A DNA stretch of 64,000 nucleotides from Myxococcales bacterium (GCA_020633465.1 JACKDN010000020.1:1-64000), one strand, 5' to 3'. Shown: positions 38,011 through 52,500, numbered from the stretch's first letter. Made by a program: numbers and translations. Notes: a model not told the origin generated them from the sequence alone.

Positions 38011-39981
38011 TCAGCGGCTCACGGTCACCCGCAGGCCCCCGACGACGCGGCCTCCGGCGAGCGCGCGCCGCTGCCGGGCGCCCAGCCACGACGCGCCGGG
38101 GTACGGCGCGCCGGGCACCGTCACCACGACGGCCGCGTCCGGATCGGCGTCGTGCACGCGGCAGGGCAGCGCGCAGGTGGGCGCCGCGCGCACCTTGAAC
38201 GCGCCCGGCCCGCCGATCCACGCGCGATGCGGCGGCAGCCACGCGCCCTTGGCGCCCACCGCCCACACGCCCCCGTCGGCCTCGACCAGCTCGAAGGGCG
38301 CGGGCACGCTGCCCTTGTCGCAGCGCAGCGCCCCCTCGACGTCGAAGGGGTACGCCCGCTCGTCGGCCAGCGCCTGCACCGCCGCGCTCGACGTGTCGCA
38401 CGCCGCCAGGTTGAGGAAGTCGGCCACGTCGATGCCCGGCGCGCCCACGTCCACCCAGTCCCCGCCGCCGAAGCCCCGCACCAGCACGTCCATCAGGCCG
38501 TCCTCGCCCAGCTCGACCGCGTCGAAGGGCTCGGCCGCCGATGGGCCGTCGAAGGCGTCCCACACGAGCCCCGCCACCAGCTCCTCGCGCTGCTCACCCC
38601 GCGGCGTGTCGTCGGTGGTGCCGTACAGCACGTCGAGCGCCTCGCCGCCGACCGTCATCGCCTCGAAGTCGATGAAGCGCACGCTGTCGAGGAAGGTGTC
38701 GACGACGTGCGGCAGCCCGCGGACCAGCCCGGCGAAGAAGTAGGCGACGCCCTCGCCGTAGGCCAGCGCGGGGCTGACCAGCTGGTCGCGGTGCGAGCCG
38801 CCCGGTGAGTCGTCGGCGCTGAAGTGCGAGACGAAGTAGTGCCCCAGCTCGTGGAGGATGATCACGTCGTCGTACTCGTCGGGATCCTCGAGCTGACCCC
38901 CCAGGCTGATGGTGTCGCGGCTGTAGCAGCTGCCGCAGGCGAAGGCCTCGCCCTTCTGCCAGCGATACGTCAGCGGGGGCGAGGGCCGGTCGACGTGGGG
39001 GGCGACGAAGACGAAGGCGTCGCGCGCCACGTCCACGATGTTGAAGGCGCCGCCGATGGCGGCGTCGGCGGGCGCCAGCAGATCGACGGACACGGCGTCG
39101 GCGGGCTCGAAGGGCGCCGACTCGAGCGCGTACAGGTTGCCCGCGTCGCGATCGCGGGTGCGGGCGACGAAGCCGGCGTGGTGGATCTCGGCCAGCGCGC
39201 GCACCACGTGGGGTCCGCCGAGGGCCTCGAAGTCGAGCGCGAAGGCGCCGTCCGCGTCGGTCAGCCCCTCGGCCACCGGCGCGCCGTCGAGCACGCGCAC
39301 GACCTGCACGACGACCTCGGCCGCGGGCCGGGGGACGATCTCGCCGGTGAAGCCGAGGGGGCCGAAGGGACGATCGGCGTAGCGGACGACGCCGGTGACG
39401 GCCGCCGGGCGGGCGGCGGCGCGCGGCCAGGTGCGCACCGCCAGCGTGTAGGCGTTGGCGGCGCCGCGATAGCCGTAGATCTCGATCCAGTAGTCGGTGG
39501 GCGCGGGGGCGAAGTCGGCCGCCACGCGCTCGACGTCGTCGCTGCCCTCGCTGATGGCCCGGGGCGGATCGGGCGCGGCGACGTCGAGCAGGCGCAGCTC
39601 GAGATCGCCGGCGGCGTCGTCGAAGGTGAGCACGGCCGAGACGGCGTGATCGGCGGGGACGCCGAGGCGGTACCACACCGAGCGGTTGCGACAGACGGCG
39701 CCCTGCATGGGGGCGTCGAGATCGACCGGCAGGGCCTCGTCGGGGCGATCGCCCGGGCAAGGGTCCGGGGGGCCGGCGTCGGGGGCCGCGTCGGACGCCG
39801 CGGCGTCGGACGGCGCCGCGTCGACGGTGACGCGCGCGTCGGGCGCCGCGTCCGGCCCGGCGTCCTCGATCGCCGCGTCCACCGCGTCCGCGTCCGGTCC
39901 GTCCGCGTCCGCCGCGCCCCCGGCGCCGCCCTGCCCACACCCTGCCAGCAGCAGGGCCGCCGCCCACCCGATCCACCGCAC
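38011..39981 (-). CDS. Lipoprotein with HELGH zinc metallopeptidase-like site
   Basis: 656 aa from GTG 39981, with GGGAG eight bases upstream. Lipobox LLLAGC is near residue 13, followed by an Asp/Ala-rich linker (about 20-70). A PPC-like beta module covers about 80-190 and a CarboxypepD_reg-like segment about 195-290. HELGH at 377-381 (IILHELGHYFVSHF), with nearby Asp/Glu and GSHRDQLVSPALAYGEGVA, forms a gluzincin- or M43-like zinc site. The protein probably degrades extracellular or envelope peptides. The substrate and exact family are uncertain. Four Cys in CGSCYSRDT and elsewhere suggest disulfides. The gene is divergent from the glutathione S-transferase, 133 bp apart. Confidence 0.8.
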   Translation of the reverse strand: MRWIGWAAALLLAGCGQGGAGGAADADGPDADAVDAAIEDAGPDAAPDARVTVDAAPSDAAASDAAPDAGPPDPCPGDRPDEALPVDLDAPMQGAVCRNRSVWYRLGVPADHAVSAVLTFDDAAGDLELRLLDVAAPDPPRAISEGSDDVERVAADFAPAPTDYWIEIYGYRGAANAYTLAVRTWPRAAARPAAVTGVVRYADRPFGPLGFTGEIVPRPAAEVVVQVVRVLDGAPVAEGLTDADGAFALDFEALGGPHVVRALAEIHHAGFVARTRDRDAGNLYALESAPFEPADAVSVDLLAPADAAIGGAFNIVDVARDAFVFVAPHVDRPSPPLTYRWQKGEAFACGSCYSRDTISLGGQLEDPDEYDDVIILHELGHYFVSHFSADDSPGGSHRDQLVSPALAYGEGVAYFFAGLVRGLPHVVDTFLDSVRFIDFEAMTVGGEALDVLYGTTDDTPRGEQREELVAGLVWDAFDGPSAAEPFDAVELGEDGLMDVLVRGFGGGDWVDVGAPGIDVADFLNLAACDTSSAAVQALADERAYPFDVEGALRCDKGSVPAPFELVEADGGVWAVGAKGAWLPPHRAWIGGPGAFKVRAAPTCALPCRVHDADPDAAVVVTVPGAPYPGASWLGARQRRALAGGRVVGGLRVTVSR

Positions 39982-40114
39982 GCGCGCGCTCCCGTCCCCG
40001 ATGTGCACGGCCGCGCCGGCGCTGCACGGCCCGTGCCGTGCGTCGACTGGCGGCCACCGTTGCCCCCGCGGCGTCCGTCTGCCACCGTGCCGCCGAACCA
40101 CCGGAGATGACCCG

Positions 40115-40762
40115 ATGACCGATCCCGAGAAGCCCGTCCTGTTCCACATGGTGCCCTCGCGGGGCATGGTCGCCCGCTGGATGCTCGAGGAGGTGGGCGT
40201 GCCCTACGACCTGCGCCTGCTCGACGGCAAGAAGGGCGAGAACCGCGCCGCCGACTACCTGGCGATCAACCCCATGGGCAAGGTGCCCGCCCTGCGCCAC
40301 CGCGGCGTGCTGATCACCGAGAACCCGGCCATCTGCGCCTACCTGGCCGACGCCTTCCCCGCGGCCAACCTGGCGCCGGCCGTCGACGATCCGCGCCGGG
40401 GCACCTACTACCGCTGGCTGTTCTTCGCCCACGGCTGCGTCGAGCCGGCGGTCATCGACAAGGCCTTCGAGCGGCCGCCGGTGCAGCGCGGCGCGCTGGG
40501 CTACGGCACCTACGAGGACGTCTTCGACACGCTCGAGGCGGCGCTGGCGCCCGGGCCGTGGCTCTTGGGCGAGCACTTCACGGCGGCCGACGTGATCGTC
40601 GGCGGGCAGCTCGCCTGGGGGCTGCGCTTCGGCACGGTCGAGAAGCGGACGACCTTCGTCGAGTACGCGGCGCGGCTGGCCGAGCGCCCCGCGCACCAGC
40701 GGCAGACGGCCCTGGACGGCGCGCTGATCGCGGCCGCCGAAGAGGCCGCGCGCACCGCCTAG
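40115..40762 (+). CDS. Glutathione S-transferase
   Basis: 215 aa, the usual length. The thioredoxin-like N-terminal half has the catalytic-site region PSRGMVARWMLEEVGVPYD, the cis-Pro segment GKVPALRHRG and the glutathione-binding TENPAIC (the usual ESxAI motif, here with Asn-Pro). The C-terminal helical domain includes WLLGEHFTAADVIVGG with the conserved Asp capping box. It conjugates or reduces electrophiles with glutathione in the cytoplasm. The substrate is unknown. ATG 40115 follows GGAG. Confidence 0.9.
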   Translation: MTDPEKPVLFHMVPSRGMVARWMLEEVGVPYDLRLLDGKKGENRAADYLAINPMGKVPALRHRGVLITENPAICAYLADAFPAANLAPAVDDPRRGTYYRWLFFAHGCVEPAVIDKAFERPPVQRGALGYGTYEDVFDTLEAALAPGPWLLGEHFTAADVIVGGQLAWGLRFGTVEKRTTFVEYAARLAERPAHQRQTALDGALIAAAEEAARTA

Positions 40763-40918
40763 CGGTCTCGCGGGGCGCTGGCGGGGACGGCGCCTTCTTC
40801 GTCGGCGACGGGGACGACGAGATGCCCGCGGCCGTCGCCTCGCGGTGCGCGCACGCGCGGCCGCCGCCCGTCGGCGCTCGACCGCGCGCCGCGGCGTGGC
40901 GTCCACGGCGGCTTGTGG

Positions 40919-40924
40919 TAGCTT
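40919..40924 (+). promoter_or_regulatory. Putative -10 box for a leaderless transcript
   Basis: TAGCTT ends seven bases before ATG 40932 and no Shine-Dalgarno lies between them. The spacing would place the transcription start at or next to the start codon. The same arrangement is seen at 46056. Confidence 0.4.
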
Positions 40925-40931
40925 CCCCCGG

Positions 40932-43900
40932 ATGCGCGCCCTGCCCTGCCCGATGCTGATCGCCGCGCTGCTGGCCGCCTGCGGCTCGCCGACGCCCCCG
41001 GAGGTGCGCCCGGCGCCCGCCGACACCACGCCGCCGCCGCCGCCCGTGGCCACGATCTGCCCCGAGCGCGGCACAGCGCCCGAGGATCTGCCCGGCGTCG
41101 AGCCGAAGCACCGCTCGCCGGCCTTCTGGCTCGAGCGCGGCGGCCTCGATCCCGACGCCGTGTTGATGACGCCGCAGGCCATCGCCGATCACGACGCGGC
41201 GCTGCGGGCGGCGCAGGACGACCTGCCCTTCGGCGTGTACGACCTGGCGGCGCCCTTGGACGTGCCCACGCTGCGGCACGATCTCGCCGAGCGCTTCGCC
41301 TGGCTGGCCAGCCGCTTCGACGACGGCAAGTACGTCGACGCGCAAGGGCAGGCGCTGGGGCCCGCCGCGCGCGCCGGCTTCGACGCGGCCGCCCTGCGCG
41401 ACGGCCTGGTCGGCGCGGTGCACGTCGCCCTGGACGACGTGCAGATGCGCTGCGCGCCGACGCTGCGGCCCTTCTACACGCCCACGCTCGACCTGCGCTT
41501 CGACCGCAACCGCTGCAGCACGGTGCGCGCGCAGGCGCCCGTGCAGGTGATCAGCGACTGGCCGGGCGATCTGCTGCTCGTCCGCACCCGCTACGCCTAC
41601 GGCTGGGTGCCCAAGGGCGCGCCCCTGTCGCCCGCGCTGTCGCCGCCCGAGCGCGACCGCTTCCTCGGGCCGGCCAAGGTGGTGCTGCGCGGGGCGCGCA
41701 CGCTGGGCGCCGGCGCCGGGGCGGCGCAGGTGCCCGACGGCGCGCTGCTGCCGCTGGCCGAGGACGGCGGTGTGCTGTACGCGACCGCCGCCGGGGTGCA
41801 GCGCGCGCCGCCCCTGCCCCCGGACGCCGCCACCGACGTGCGCCGCCCGCTCACCCGCCGCGCGCTGCTCGAGGAGGCCTTCCGCTACCTCGAGACGCCC
41901 TACGGCTGGGGCGGCACCGACAGCGGCCGCGACTGCTCGCGCTTCCTGATGGACGTCTTCGGCGCGTTCGGCCTCGAGCTGCCGCGCCACTCGGCCGCGC
42001 AGGCCTTCGCCGGCACCTTCAGCGTCGACGTCGAGAAGGTGCCCAGCGAGCGCGAGCGCGCCCTGCTGATCGACGCGGCCGCCCAGCGCGGCGTCGTGCT
42101 GCTGCACTTCCCCGGGCACATCATGCTGTACCTCGGCCGCGCCGAGGACGGCCGGCCCATGGCCATCCACAGCTTCGCCGAGTACCTGGTGCCCTGCGCC
42201 GAGAAGGATCCGGTGCGGCCCGACGGCACCGAGACCCTGCTGACCGTCGACCGCATCCGGGTGACCGACCTCGAGCTCGGCCGCGGCACGTCGCGCAAGG
42301 CGTTCATCGAGCGGGTGACCCGCATCACGGTCATCGGCGGCTCGCCCGGCGTCGCGCTGCAGGGCGTGGCGCAGCTTCGGCCCGCCGCGCCGCCCGCCGT
42401 GCCCGAGCGCTGCACCGACAGCCAGGAGGTGGCCATCTTCCGGTCGCCCATGCGGCCGAAGTCGGGCGAACCGCTGCGCTTCGTCGCGACGCTGTCCGAG
42501 GATCCGGGCCCGGTGCGCCTCGACGTGATCGCGCCCTCGGGCGAGCGGCTGACCCCGCCGACGCGCCGTCTGGGCGGGCCGCCCTTCAGCTACGTCGTGC
42601 AGGTGGACGATCCGCAGCCGGGGCGCTACCGCGCCGTCTTCGGCGACGGCGGGCGCACGCTGGCCTGCTTCGCGGTGCGGGTCAGCCCCCGGCCGAAGCC
42701 CCTGGCGGCCGCCACCGAGGCCTGGCCGCTGCGCCGGTCGTGGGGCGAGGCGACCGAGAACCTCTACGCGGCCTGGGTGGAGTCGCTGTTCGACTACCCG
42801 GTGGACGAGGATCTCACCTGGACCAACCTGCAGACGCTGCTGCAGGATCCGCAGCGCAACCTGCTGTACGGGCATTACGGCGCGGGCGAAGAGAACGCGC
42901 TGCGGCTGGGCCCCGACTGCGCCGATCTGCCGTACCTGCTGCGCGCCTACTTCGCCTGGAAGCTGGGGCTGCCCTTCGGCTATCGCCAGTGCAACCGCGG
43001 GCGCGCCGGGCGGCCCCCGCGCTGCGGCGACGTGCACACGAACCTGATGAGCGCGCCGAAGGAGGATCCGGTCGACGCCTTCGGCTGGTTCGCCAACCGC
43101 AAGGTGCGCAGCGGGGTGCACTCGGCCAGCGGGCGCACGCACCCCGACGACGACGACACGGACTACTACCCGGTGCCGCTGACGCGCGCGGCCCTGCGCT
43201 CAGGCACGCTGTACGCCGATCCCTACGGCCACCTGCTGGTGGTGGCGAAGTGGGTGCACCAGGGCACCGAGAAGTACGGGGCGATGATCGCCGCCGACGC
43301 GCAGCCCGACGGCACGATCGGGCGGCGGCGCTTCTGGCGCGGCACCTTCCTGTTCTCGCCCGAGACCACCGACGTGGGCGCCGGGTTCAAGGCGTTCCGG
43401 CCGCTGGTGTACGACCGCGAGGCGGACGCGCTGACGGCGGTGCCCAACGCCGAGCTGACCGGCGCGAGCGGCGCGCCGCCCTACAGCACCCAGCAGTACG
43501 CGGTGACGGTGGACGACTTCTACGCGACGGTCGAGGGGCTCATCAACCCGCGGCCGCTGGATCCGCTGGCGATGCAGCGCTCGCTGGTGGACGCGCTGGA
43601 CGAGGCGGTCGCGCGGCGGGTGGTCAGCGTGAACAACGGCGTCGAGTTCATGCAGCGGCGCGGCTGGAAGCCCATCGAGATGCCCAAGGGGTACGCGGTG
43701 TTCGAGACGGCGGGCCCGTGGGAGGACTTCTCGACGCCGGCGCGCGACATGCGCCTGCTGATCGCCATCGACACGGTGCTGCGGTTCGTCGAGACGGTGC
43801 AGCGGCACCCGGCGCGGTTCGGCCTGAAGGACGACGAGGTCGAGGAGGCGGCGCGGCGCATCACGGCGCAGCGCGACGCCGCGCTGAAGGCGAAGACGTT

Positions 43901-44135
43901 CACCTACACGCGCAGCGACGGCAGCGCCCAGACGCTGTCGCTGGCCGACATCACCGGCCGGCGCGAGGCCTTCGAGATGGCCTACAACCCGAGCGACTGC
44001 GTCGAGATCCGGTGGGCCGCGCCCGAGGGCAGCGCCGAGCGGGCCACCTGCCGGCAGCGCGCGCCCGCCGACCAGACGGCGCGCATGAAGAGCTATCGGT
44101 CGTGGTTCCAGGCGCGGCGCCGGCCGCCCCGCTGA
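40932..44135 (+). CDS. NlpC/P60 (C40) peptidase lipoprotein with C-terminal extension
   Basis: 1,067 aa, lipobox LLAAC near residue 17. An N-terminal half with SH3-like strands (about 150-290, ending YGWVPKGAPL) leads to the C40 domain: C335 in DSGRDCSRF, H396 in FPGHIMLYLG and H413 in AIHSF give the triad. Such enzymes cut the stem peptide of peptidoglycan at gamma-D-Glu-DAP or similar bonds. The remaining 550 residues include a beta domain (about 500-590). Behind it is a segment with DCADLPYLLRAYFAWKLGLPFGY, which looks like the nucleophile region of a transglutaminase-like fold, so a second hydrolase-like unit is possible. It probably remodels the cell wall from the envelope side. Confidence 0.82.
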   Translation: MRALPCPMLIAALLAACGSPTPPEVRPAPADTTPPPPPVATICPERGTAPEDLPGVEPKHRSPAFWLERGGLDPDAVLMTPQAIADHDAALRAAQDDLPFGVYDLAAPLDVPTLRHDLAERFAWLASRFDDGKYVDAQGQALGPAARAGFDAAALRDGLVGAVHVALDDVQMRCAPTLRPFYTPTLDLRFDRNRCSTVRAQAPVQVISDWPGDLLLVRTRYAYGWVPKGAPLSPALSPPERDRFLGPAKVVLRGARTLGAGAGAAQVPDGALLPLAEDGGVLYATAAGVQRAPPLPPDAATDVRRPLTRRALLEEAFRYLETPYGWGGTDSGRDCSRFLMDVFGAFGLELPRHSAAQAFAGTFSVDVEKVPSERERALLIDAAAQRGVVLLHFPGHIMLYLGRAEDGRPMAIHSFAEYLVPCAEKDPVRPDGTETLLTVDRIRVTDLELGRGTSRKAFIERVTRITVIGGSPGVALQGVAQLRPAAPPAVPERCTDSQEVAIFRSPMRPKSGEPLRFVATLSEDPGPVRLDVIAPSGERLTPPTRRLGGPPFSYVVQVDDPQPGRYRAVFGDGGRTLACFAVRVSPRPKPLAAATEAWPLRRSWGEATENLYAAWVESLFDYPVDEDLTWTNLQTLLQDPQRNLLYGHYGAGEENALRLGPDCADLPYLLRAYFAWKLGLPFGYRQCNRGRAGRPPRCGDVHTNLMSAPKEDPVDAFGWFANRKVRSGVHSASGRTHPDDDDTDYYPVPLTRAALRSGTLYADPYGHLLVVAKWVHQGTEKYGAMIAADAQPDGTIGRRRFWRGTFLFSPETTDVGAGFKAFRPLVYDREADALTAVPNAELTGASGAPPYSTQQYAVTVDDFYATVEGLINPRPLDPLAMQRSLVDALDEAVARRVVSVNNGVEFMQRRGWKPIEMPKGYAVFETAGPWEDFSTPARDMRLLIAIDTVLRFVETVQRHPARFGLKDDEVEEAARRITAQRDAALKAKTFTYTRSDGSAQTLSLADITGRREAFEMAYNPSDCVEIRWAAPEGSAERATCRQRAPADQTARMKSYRSWFQARRRPPR

Positions 44136-44142
44136 TCCCGAA

Positions 44143-45864
44143 TCAGAGCGCCCCCGCGCGCTGGTAGATCACGCGCTCCCAGGTGCCGTCGTCGTTCAGC
44201 CACTGCGTGTCGCCGCACCGAAAGCCGCCCGCGTCGAGGTGCCAGCAGACGCGCTGGTCGCCCGCCGTGGTGTCGCAGTGGTTGCGGTTGACCTCGGCGC
44301 CCGCCGGGGCGAAGCCCCAGGCCCGCCCCTCGGTGAAGTACCAGGCCACCCCGTTGTGGGCGTGCGTCGCGTCGGCGGTGTCGGCGACCGGCCGCAGCAC
44401 CTCGGCGCGCGTGCCCATCGCCGCCACGGTCAGCGCGCCGCGCCCCACCGGCCGGCAGCCGAGCAGCAGGACGTCCGCGTCACACTGGAAGCGCACCGCC
44501 TCTGGCGACACCACGTCGTCGTAGGTGTCCGACCAGCAGCGCTGGAAGCCGCCGGCGAGCACCTCGGCCTCGGGCACGTCGTTGCGCACCCCGGCCCACG
44601 AGGCGAGCTCACCCGGCGGGGGCGGATCGGGCTCGTCGTCCGGCGCGAAGACGGTCGTGGTCAGCGTGCCCCGCCCGCGCGCCGCGCCGTAGCCCTCGAC
44701 GACGACGTGGTACCGGCCCGGCTGCAGCTCCACGTCGAGCTTGGACAGGGTGTCGCGGCCGCCGTCGTCGTCGCACAACAGGTCGGCCTCGCAGTCCTCC
44801 CGCACGCCCAGGATGGTGTCGAAGTCGGCCTGCGTCACCTCGATCACCAGGTGCGTCGTGCGGTCGAGGTCGAACGAGAAGATCTGCTCGGCGCTGTCGG
44901 CGCCGCACCCGTCGGGCAGGGCGTCGACGCGGTTCCGGGTGTCGAAGGGCGTGTCGCCGGCCAGGTTCAGGGGCGTCGCCTCACCGCAGCCCCGCACGAC
45001 GCGCTCGCAGGCGCCCCAGGCGCCCCACTGGCCGTCGGCGCAGATCCGCCGCTGGGTGCCGCCCTCGCAGGCCCGCGTCTCTTCGTCGCCGCCCGCGCAC
45101 ACGGCCTCGCCCTCGCAGTCGCCCCACGGGCTCCACGCGCCGCCGTCGTCACAGCTGCGCCGCTGCTGCCCCCCGGCGCCGCAGCCGCGCGTCTCGAAGC
45201 TGCCGGCCTCGCAGTCGGGGTCGGGCCCCTCCGGGCACGCGGGGGCCTGACCCCACTGCCCGTCCACGCAGGTGCGCGCCACCACGCTGCCGTCGGGGCA
45301 GTCGAGCGGATCGCGCGCCCCGTCGACGCACGCGTCCTCGTCCACACAGGCGCCGGGGGCCGCCCACCGCCCGTCGGCGCAGGCCCGCTCCTGCAGGCCC
45401 CGGCCGTTCAGCCCGCAGGCCAGCTGCTCGGTGTCGCCGTCGGCGCAGGGCGCGTCGGGATCGATGCAGGCGCTCCACGCCGCCCAGACGCCGCCGACGC
45501 AGCGCCGCTCGCGCTCGCCCCCGGCCTCGCAGGTGCCCTGCTCGGAGGCGCCGTCCTCGCAATCCTCGGGGGGCGGCGGATCGATCACCCCGCCGTCGCC
45601 GCGGCGGGTGGGCGGCCGCCAGCCGCCTCGCCCCGCGTCGTCGGTCGCGCCGACGCCGGCGTCGTCGCCGCCGCCGGGCGACGCGCCGCACATGCACGCG
45701 CTGGCCCGCCCGTTCTCCTGGCAGATCGCCGTGCCCTGGCTGCCGTCGGGGCACCCGCAGACGCCCACCTGGCCCGGCACGCACGCCCCGCCCCCGCCGC
45801 CGCCCCCGCCGGGGATGCAGCCGCCGAGGAACACCACCATCGTCACCGTGAAGGCCGCTCTCAT
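44143..45864 (-). CDS. Cys-rich lipoprotein with C-terminal domain shared with the first gene
   Basis: 573 aa from ATG 45864 (AGGAGA upstream), lipobox FLGGC near residue 16, then a poly-Gly stretch. Residues 100-300 hold about six short Cys modules of the type ACADGRWGAWGAC, similar in pattern to thrombospondin-like or Kazal-like loops. A PPC-like module covers about 315-420. The last 140 residues carry GVRNDVP, HAHNGVAWYF, WGFAPAG, VNRNHCDT and WERVIY, matching the end of the protein at 1-1551. Probably a surface-anchored binding protein. Long upstream readings of this frame are antisense to the kinase at 46069 and are not used. Confidence 0.82.
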   Translation of the reverse strand: MRAAFTVTMVVFLGGCIPGGGGGGGGACVPGQVGVCGCPDGSQGTAICQENGRASACMCGASPGGGDDAGVGATDDAGRGGWRPPTRRGDGGVIDPPPPEDCEDGASEQGTCEAGGERERRCVGGVWAAWSACIDPDAPCADGDTEQLACGLNGRGLQERACADGRWAAPGACVDEDACVDGARDPLDCPDGSVVARTCVDGQWGQAPACPEGPDPDCEAGSFETRGCGAGGQQRRSCDDGGAWSPWGDCEGEAVCAGGDEETRACEGGTQRRICADGQWGAWGACERVVRGCGEATPLNLAGDTPFDTRNRVDALPDGCGADSAEQIFSFDLDRTTHLVIEVTQADFDTILGVREDCEADLLCDDDGGRDTLSKLDVELQPGRYHVVVEGYGAARGRGTLTTTVFAPDDEPDPPPPGELASWAGVRNDVPEAEVLAGGFQRCWSDTYDDVVSPEAVRFQCDADVLLLGCRPVGRGALTVAAMGTRAEVLRPVADTADATHAHNGVAWYFTEGRAWGFAPAGAEVNRNHCDTTAGDQRVCWHLDAGGFRCGDTQWLNDDGTWERVIYQRAGAL

Positions 45865-46055
45865 CGTCGCTCGTCTCCTGCCGCGTGATCCCGCGGCGCA
45901 CGCCCGATCACGGGGACGCCGCACCTGAACCGCCCGATCACGCGCCGCCACGTCGAGGGCGGCGGCCGGCCCGGGCGCCCGCGCTCCATCGCAACCGGCG
46001 TGCCGCAATCGACGGCGCCGGCCACCCGCCGGGTGCGGCGGCGGGCGATTCGGGC

Positions 46056-46061
46056 TACCTT
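46056..46061 (+). promoter_or_regulatory. Putative -10 box for a leaderless kinase transcript
   Basis: TACCTT ends seven bases before GTG 46069, with no Shine-Dalgarno between. The spacing equals that at 40919-40932. The 204-bp gap to the divergent lipoprotein start at 45864 shows no other AT-rich hexamer of note. Confidence 0.4.
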
Positions 46062-46068
46062 TCGCAGC

Positions 46069-49564
<3,496 letters not shown>

Positions 49565-49578
<14 letters not shown>

Positions 49579-52500
49579 AGCGCCAGGCGGCGGCGTAGAG
49601 GCGACCCTCTGGGCCGCGCCAACCCACCAACGCGATCAGCGGCGCGCCTTCGGCGGCGGCCTCGGCGTTGGCGTCGGCCAGCTGGGCGGCGTCCAGGTTC
49701 ACCCGCACCTGCACGAAGGCGCCGTCGTCCGGCGCGGGGTGCCACACGCCGACCAGCCGCGGCCCCTCGGCCCCGTCGCGCGCGGTCAGCGACACCAGCC
49801 GCAGGCCGGCCTGCTCGTTCTGACCGTTCTGCGCCTCGAGGCCCTCGGGCGGCAGCTCGCTGCGATCCCAGGCGCTGTCGACCTGCTCCCAGTGCGTCGT
49901 GAAGCGCGTCTCGCCGCCGTGCTCGAGCACCACCTCGGTGACCGGGCGCCACCCCTGCGCGACGCGCTCCGCCGCGCGGGCCCGGTAGGCGGCGGCGTCG
50001 AGATCGACGTCGAGCACCCAGGCCGGCCCCTCGACCACCTCGAACAGGGCGGCGAAGCGCGAACCGCCGTCGGCGGCGATCCACCCGGTGATCGCGTAGG
50101 GCCGCTTGCCGGCGCCGCGCAGGTCGTCGGCCTGGGCGCGCAGATCGGCGGCGTCGACGCCGGTGATGGGCGTCCAGCTCGCGCCCGGCGGCGCCACGCG
50201 CAGGCCGAACCAGTCGCCGCCGACGCTCTGCACGTCGGCGGGGCGCTGGCCCTCGAGGCGAAGATCGGTCAGCGCGGCGGGCAGCGCGAAGCCGGGGATG
50301 CCGAAGCGCAGCCCGACGCCGGCGGGGCAGTCGACGTCCTCGTCGACGCGGCCGTCACAGTCGTCGTCCACGCCGTTGCAGGCCTCGATCAGGCCGGGTG
50401 AGCACGCCTCGCCGTCGAGGCAGTCGCCCGCCCCCCCGTGCAAGGCGTTGCAGGCGCCGAGCAGCAGCTGGGCGGTGCTGCAGGTGGGCTGGCACTCGAA
50501 GGTGTCCGCGTCGCATTCCATGTTGGGGCCGCGGGCCGGCGCGCTGCAGATGGTCGCGCCGCGATCGGACGGATCGCACACGACGGTGCCGGGGCAGTCG
50601 TCCACGCACGCGCCGCCCAGGTCGGGGAACGCCTCGTCCACCTTGCCGTCGCAGTCGTCGTCCACCGCGTTGCAGCGCTCGGCGCTGGGCCGGCAGCCGA
50701 TGGTGGCCGGTACCATGTCGACGCTCAGCGGGTTGGGCGCCTCGGGGCGCTGGACCTCGGTGAACACCGTCAGCGCGCGCACATCGCCGTCCACCGACAC
50801 CCAGCCGAGGCCCTCCAGCGTGGCCGGCGCGCCGTTGTCCTCGAGCGCGGCGATGTCGACCTGGCCGCCGTAGTAGGCGTCCGTGTTGGTCAACCGGATG
50901 CCCGTGCCCTGCGCGTCTCGCACCGCCAACCCTTCGATACGCAAGGCATTCTCGGCGCTGGGCCACCAGCGGGGGCTGCCCTGCACGACGAGGCCGTCGG
51001 CCAGCCCGGCCGAGGTGGGATCGACGCCGTCGATGGCGACGTCGACCAGCGTCGTGAACACGCCGGCCGCCCAGACGCCGGCGCCGTGGCTGGCCTCGAC
51101 GCGCAGATCGCGCAGCTCGACGGCGGCCTCGACGCTGGCGATGCCCTGGAAGCCGCTGGCGCGGACCGTGCCGTCGTGCAACGTCAGACGCGGTCCGTCC
51201 AGCGGCGCGCCGCCGAGCGTCGCCAGCGCGCGCGACACGAGCACGCCGCGGCCCTCGTTGTCGTGCACGTCCAGGCCGCCCAGATCGCTGAGCACCACGA
51301 GGCTGCCGCCGGGCTGGTCGGCGTCGATGGCCTGGTGCTGCGCGACGAGCAGGCCGGCGGAGTCGGGGCCGGTGGTGCCGCTGATCTCGAGATCGCGGGC
51401 GCCCACCGCGTGGCCGGCCAGGCGGACGCCGAAGCCCGCGTTGTCGGCCACCTGCAGGTCGGCCAGCCAGCCGCGCGCGAACAGGTGGCGCTGCAGGACG
51501 TCGCTGGGCGCGTCGGTCTGCTCGAGGGCTTCGGGCAGCGCGCCGTCGGGGTTGGGGAACCACTCGAGCCCCGGGAACCAGTCGTCGGCGGGGGCCCACT
51601 CGAGGCCGGGGAACCACTCGAGGCCGGGGAACCACTCCAGCCCCGGGAACCACTCCAGGCCCGGGAACCACTCCAGCCCGGGGAACCACTCCAGCCCCGG
51701 GAACCACTCCAGCCCGGGGAAGGCGCGCAGGCCGTCGTCGCCCAGGTCGAGGGCGAAGAGGTCGACGCCGCCGCCGGCGTTGCCCTCGACGCGCGCGCCG
51801 TCGAGCGCGCTGCGGCAGGTGGCCCCCTCGAAGCCCGCGCCGGCGCTGCCCGCCAGGACGCTGCCGTCGGTGATCCACGCGCGCGACTGCACGCAGCGGA
51901 CGCCCGCCGGGACCGCCGGGCCCAGCGCCTCGACGCCGTCCACGCGGCTGCCGGTGAGGTGCACGACGCCGTGGTCGGCGGCGACGCCCGCCCCCGCGAC
52001 GTCGCGCACGAACGACCGCTCGACCAGCAGCAGACCGCTCATCGGACACACCGGCGAGCGGGCGTCGACGCAGTCGGCCCGCGCGGGCTCGGCGGTGCCC
52101 AGGACGACGCCCTGGCCGTCACCGGGGCCCAGCAGCGCGCCGTCCAGGCTGACGCGGCTGTCGAAGGCCGCGACGTGGCGCAGGCCGGCGCCGCGGATGG
52201 CCGAGTCGAAGAGGCCGGCGAGGCGCACCGTGGTGAACAGGACGCCGTCTTCGGCGGGATCCTCGATGCGGCTCTGGCGAACGACCGCCACCGCGACGTT
52301 CTCGGCCTGGACGCCGACGCGGCCGCCGACGAGGTGCAGGCGGTCGACCAGCAGGCTGGGCGTGCCGACGGCGGCCACGACCGGCTGATCGGCGGGGGCC
52401 GTGATGCGGGTGACGTCGGCGCCGGCGCCGACCAGCGCCAGCGCGCCGCGGGCGAGGACCGGGCCGTCGTAATCGCCGGCGGCGAGGAGGAGCACGGCGG

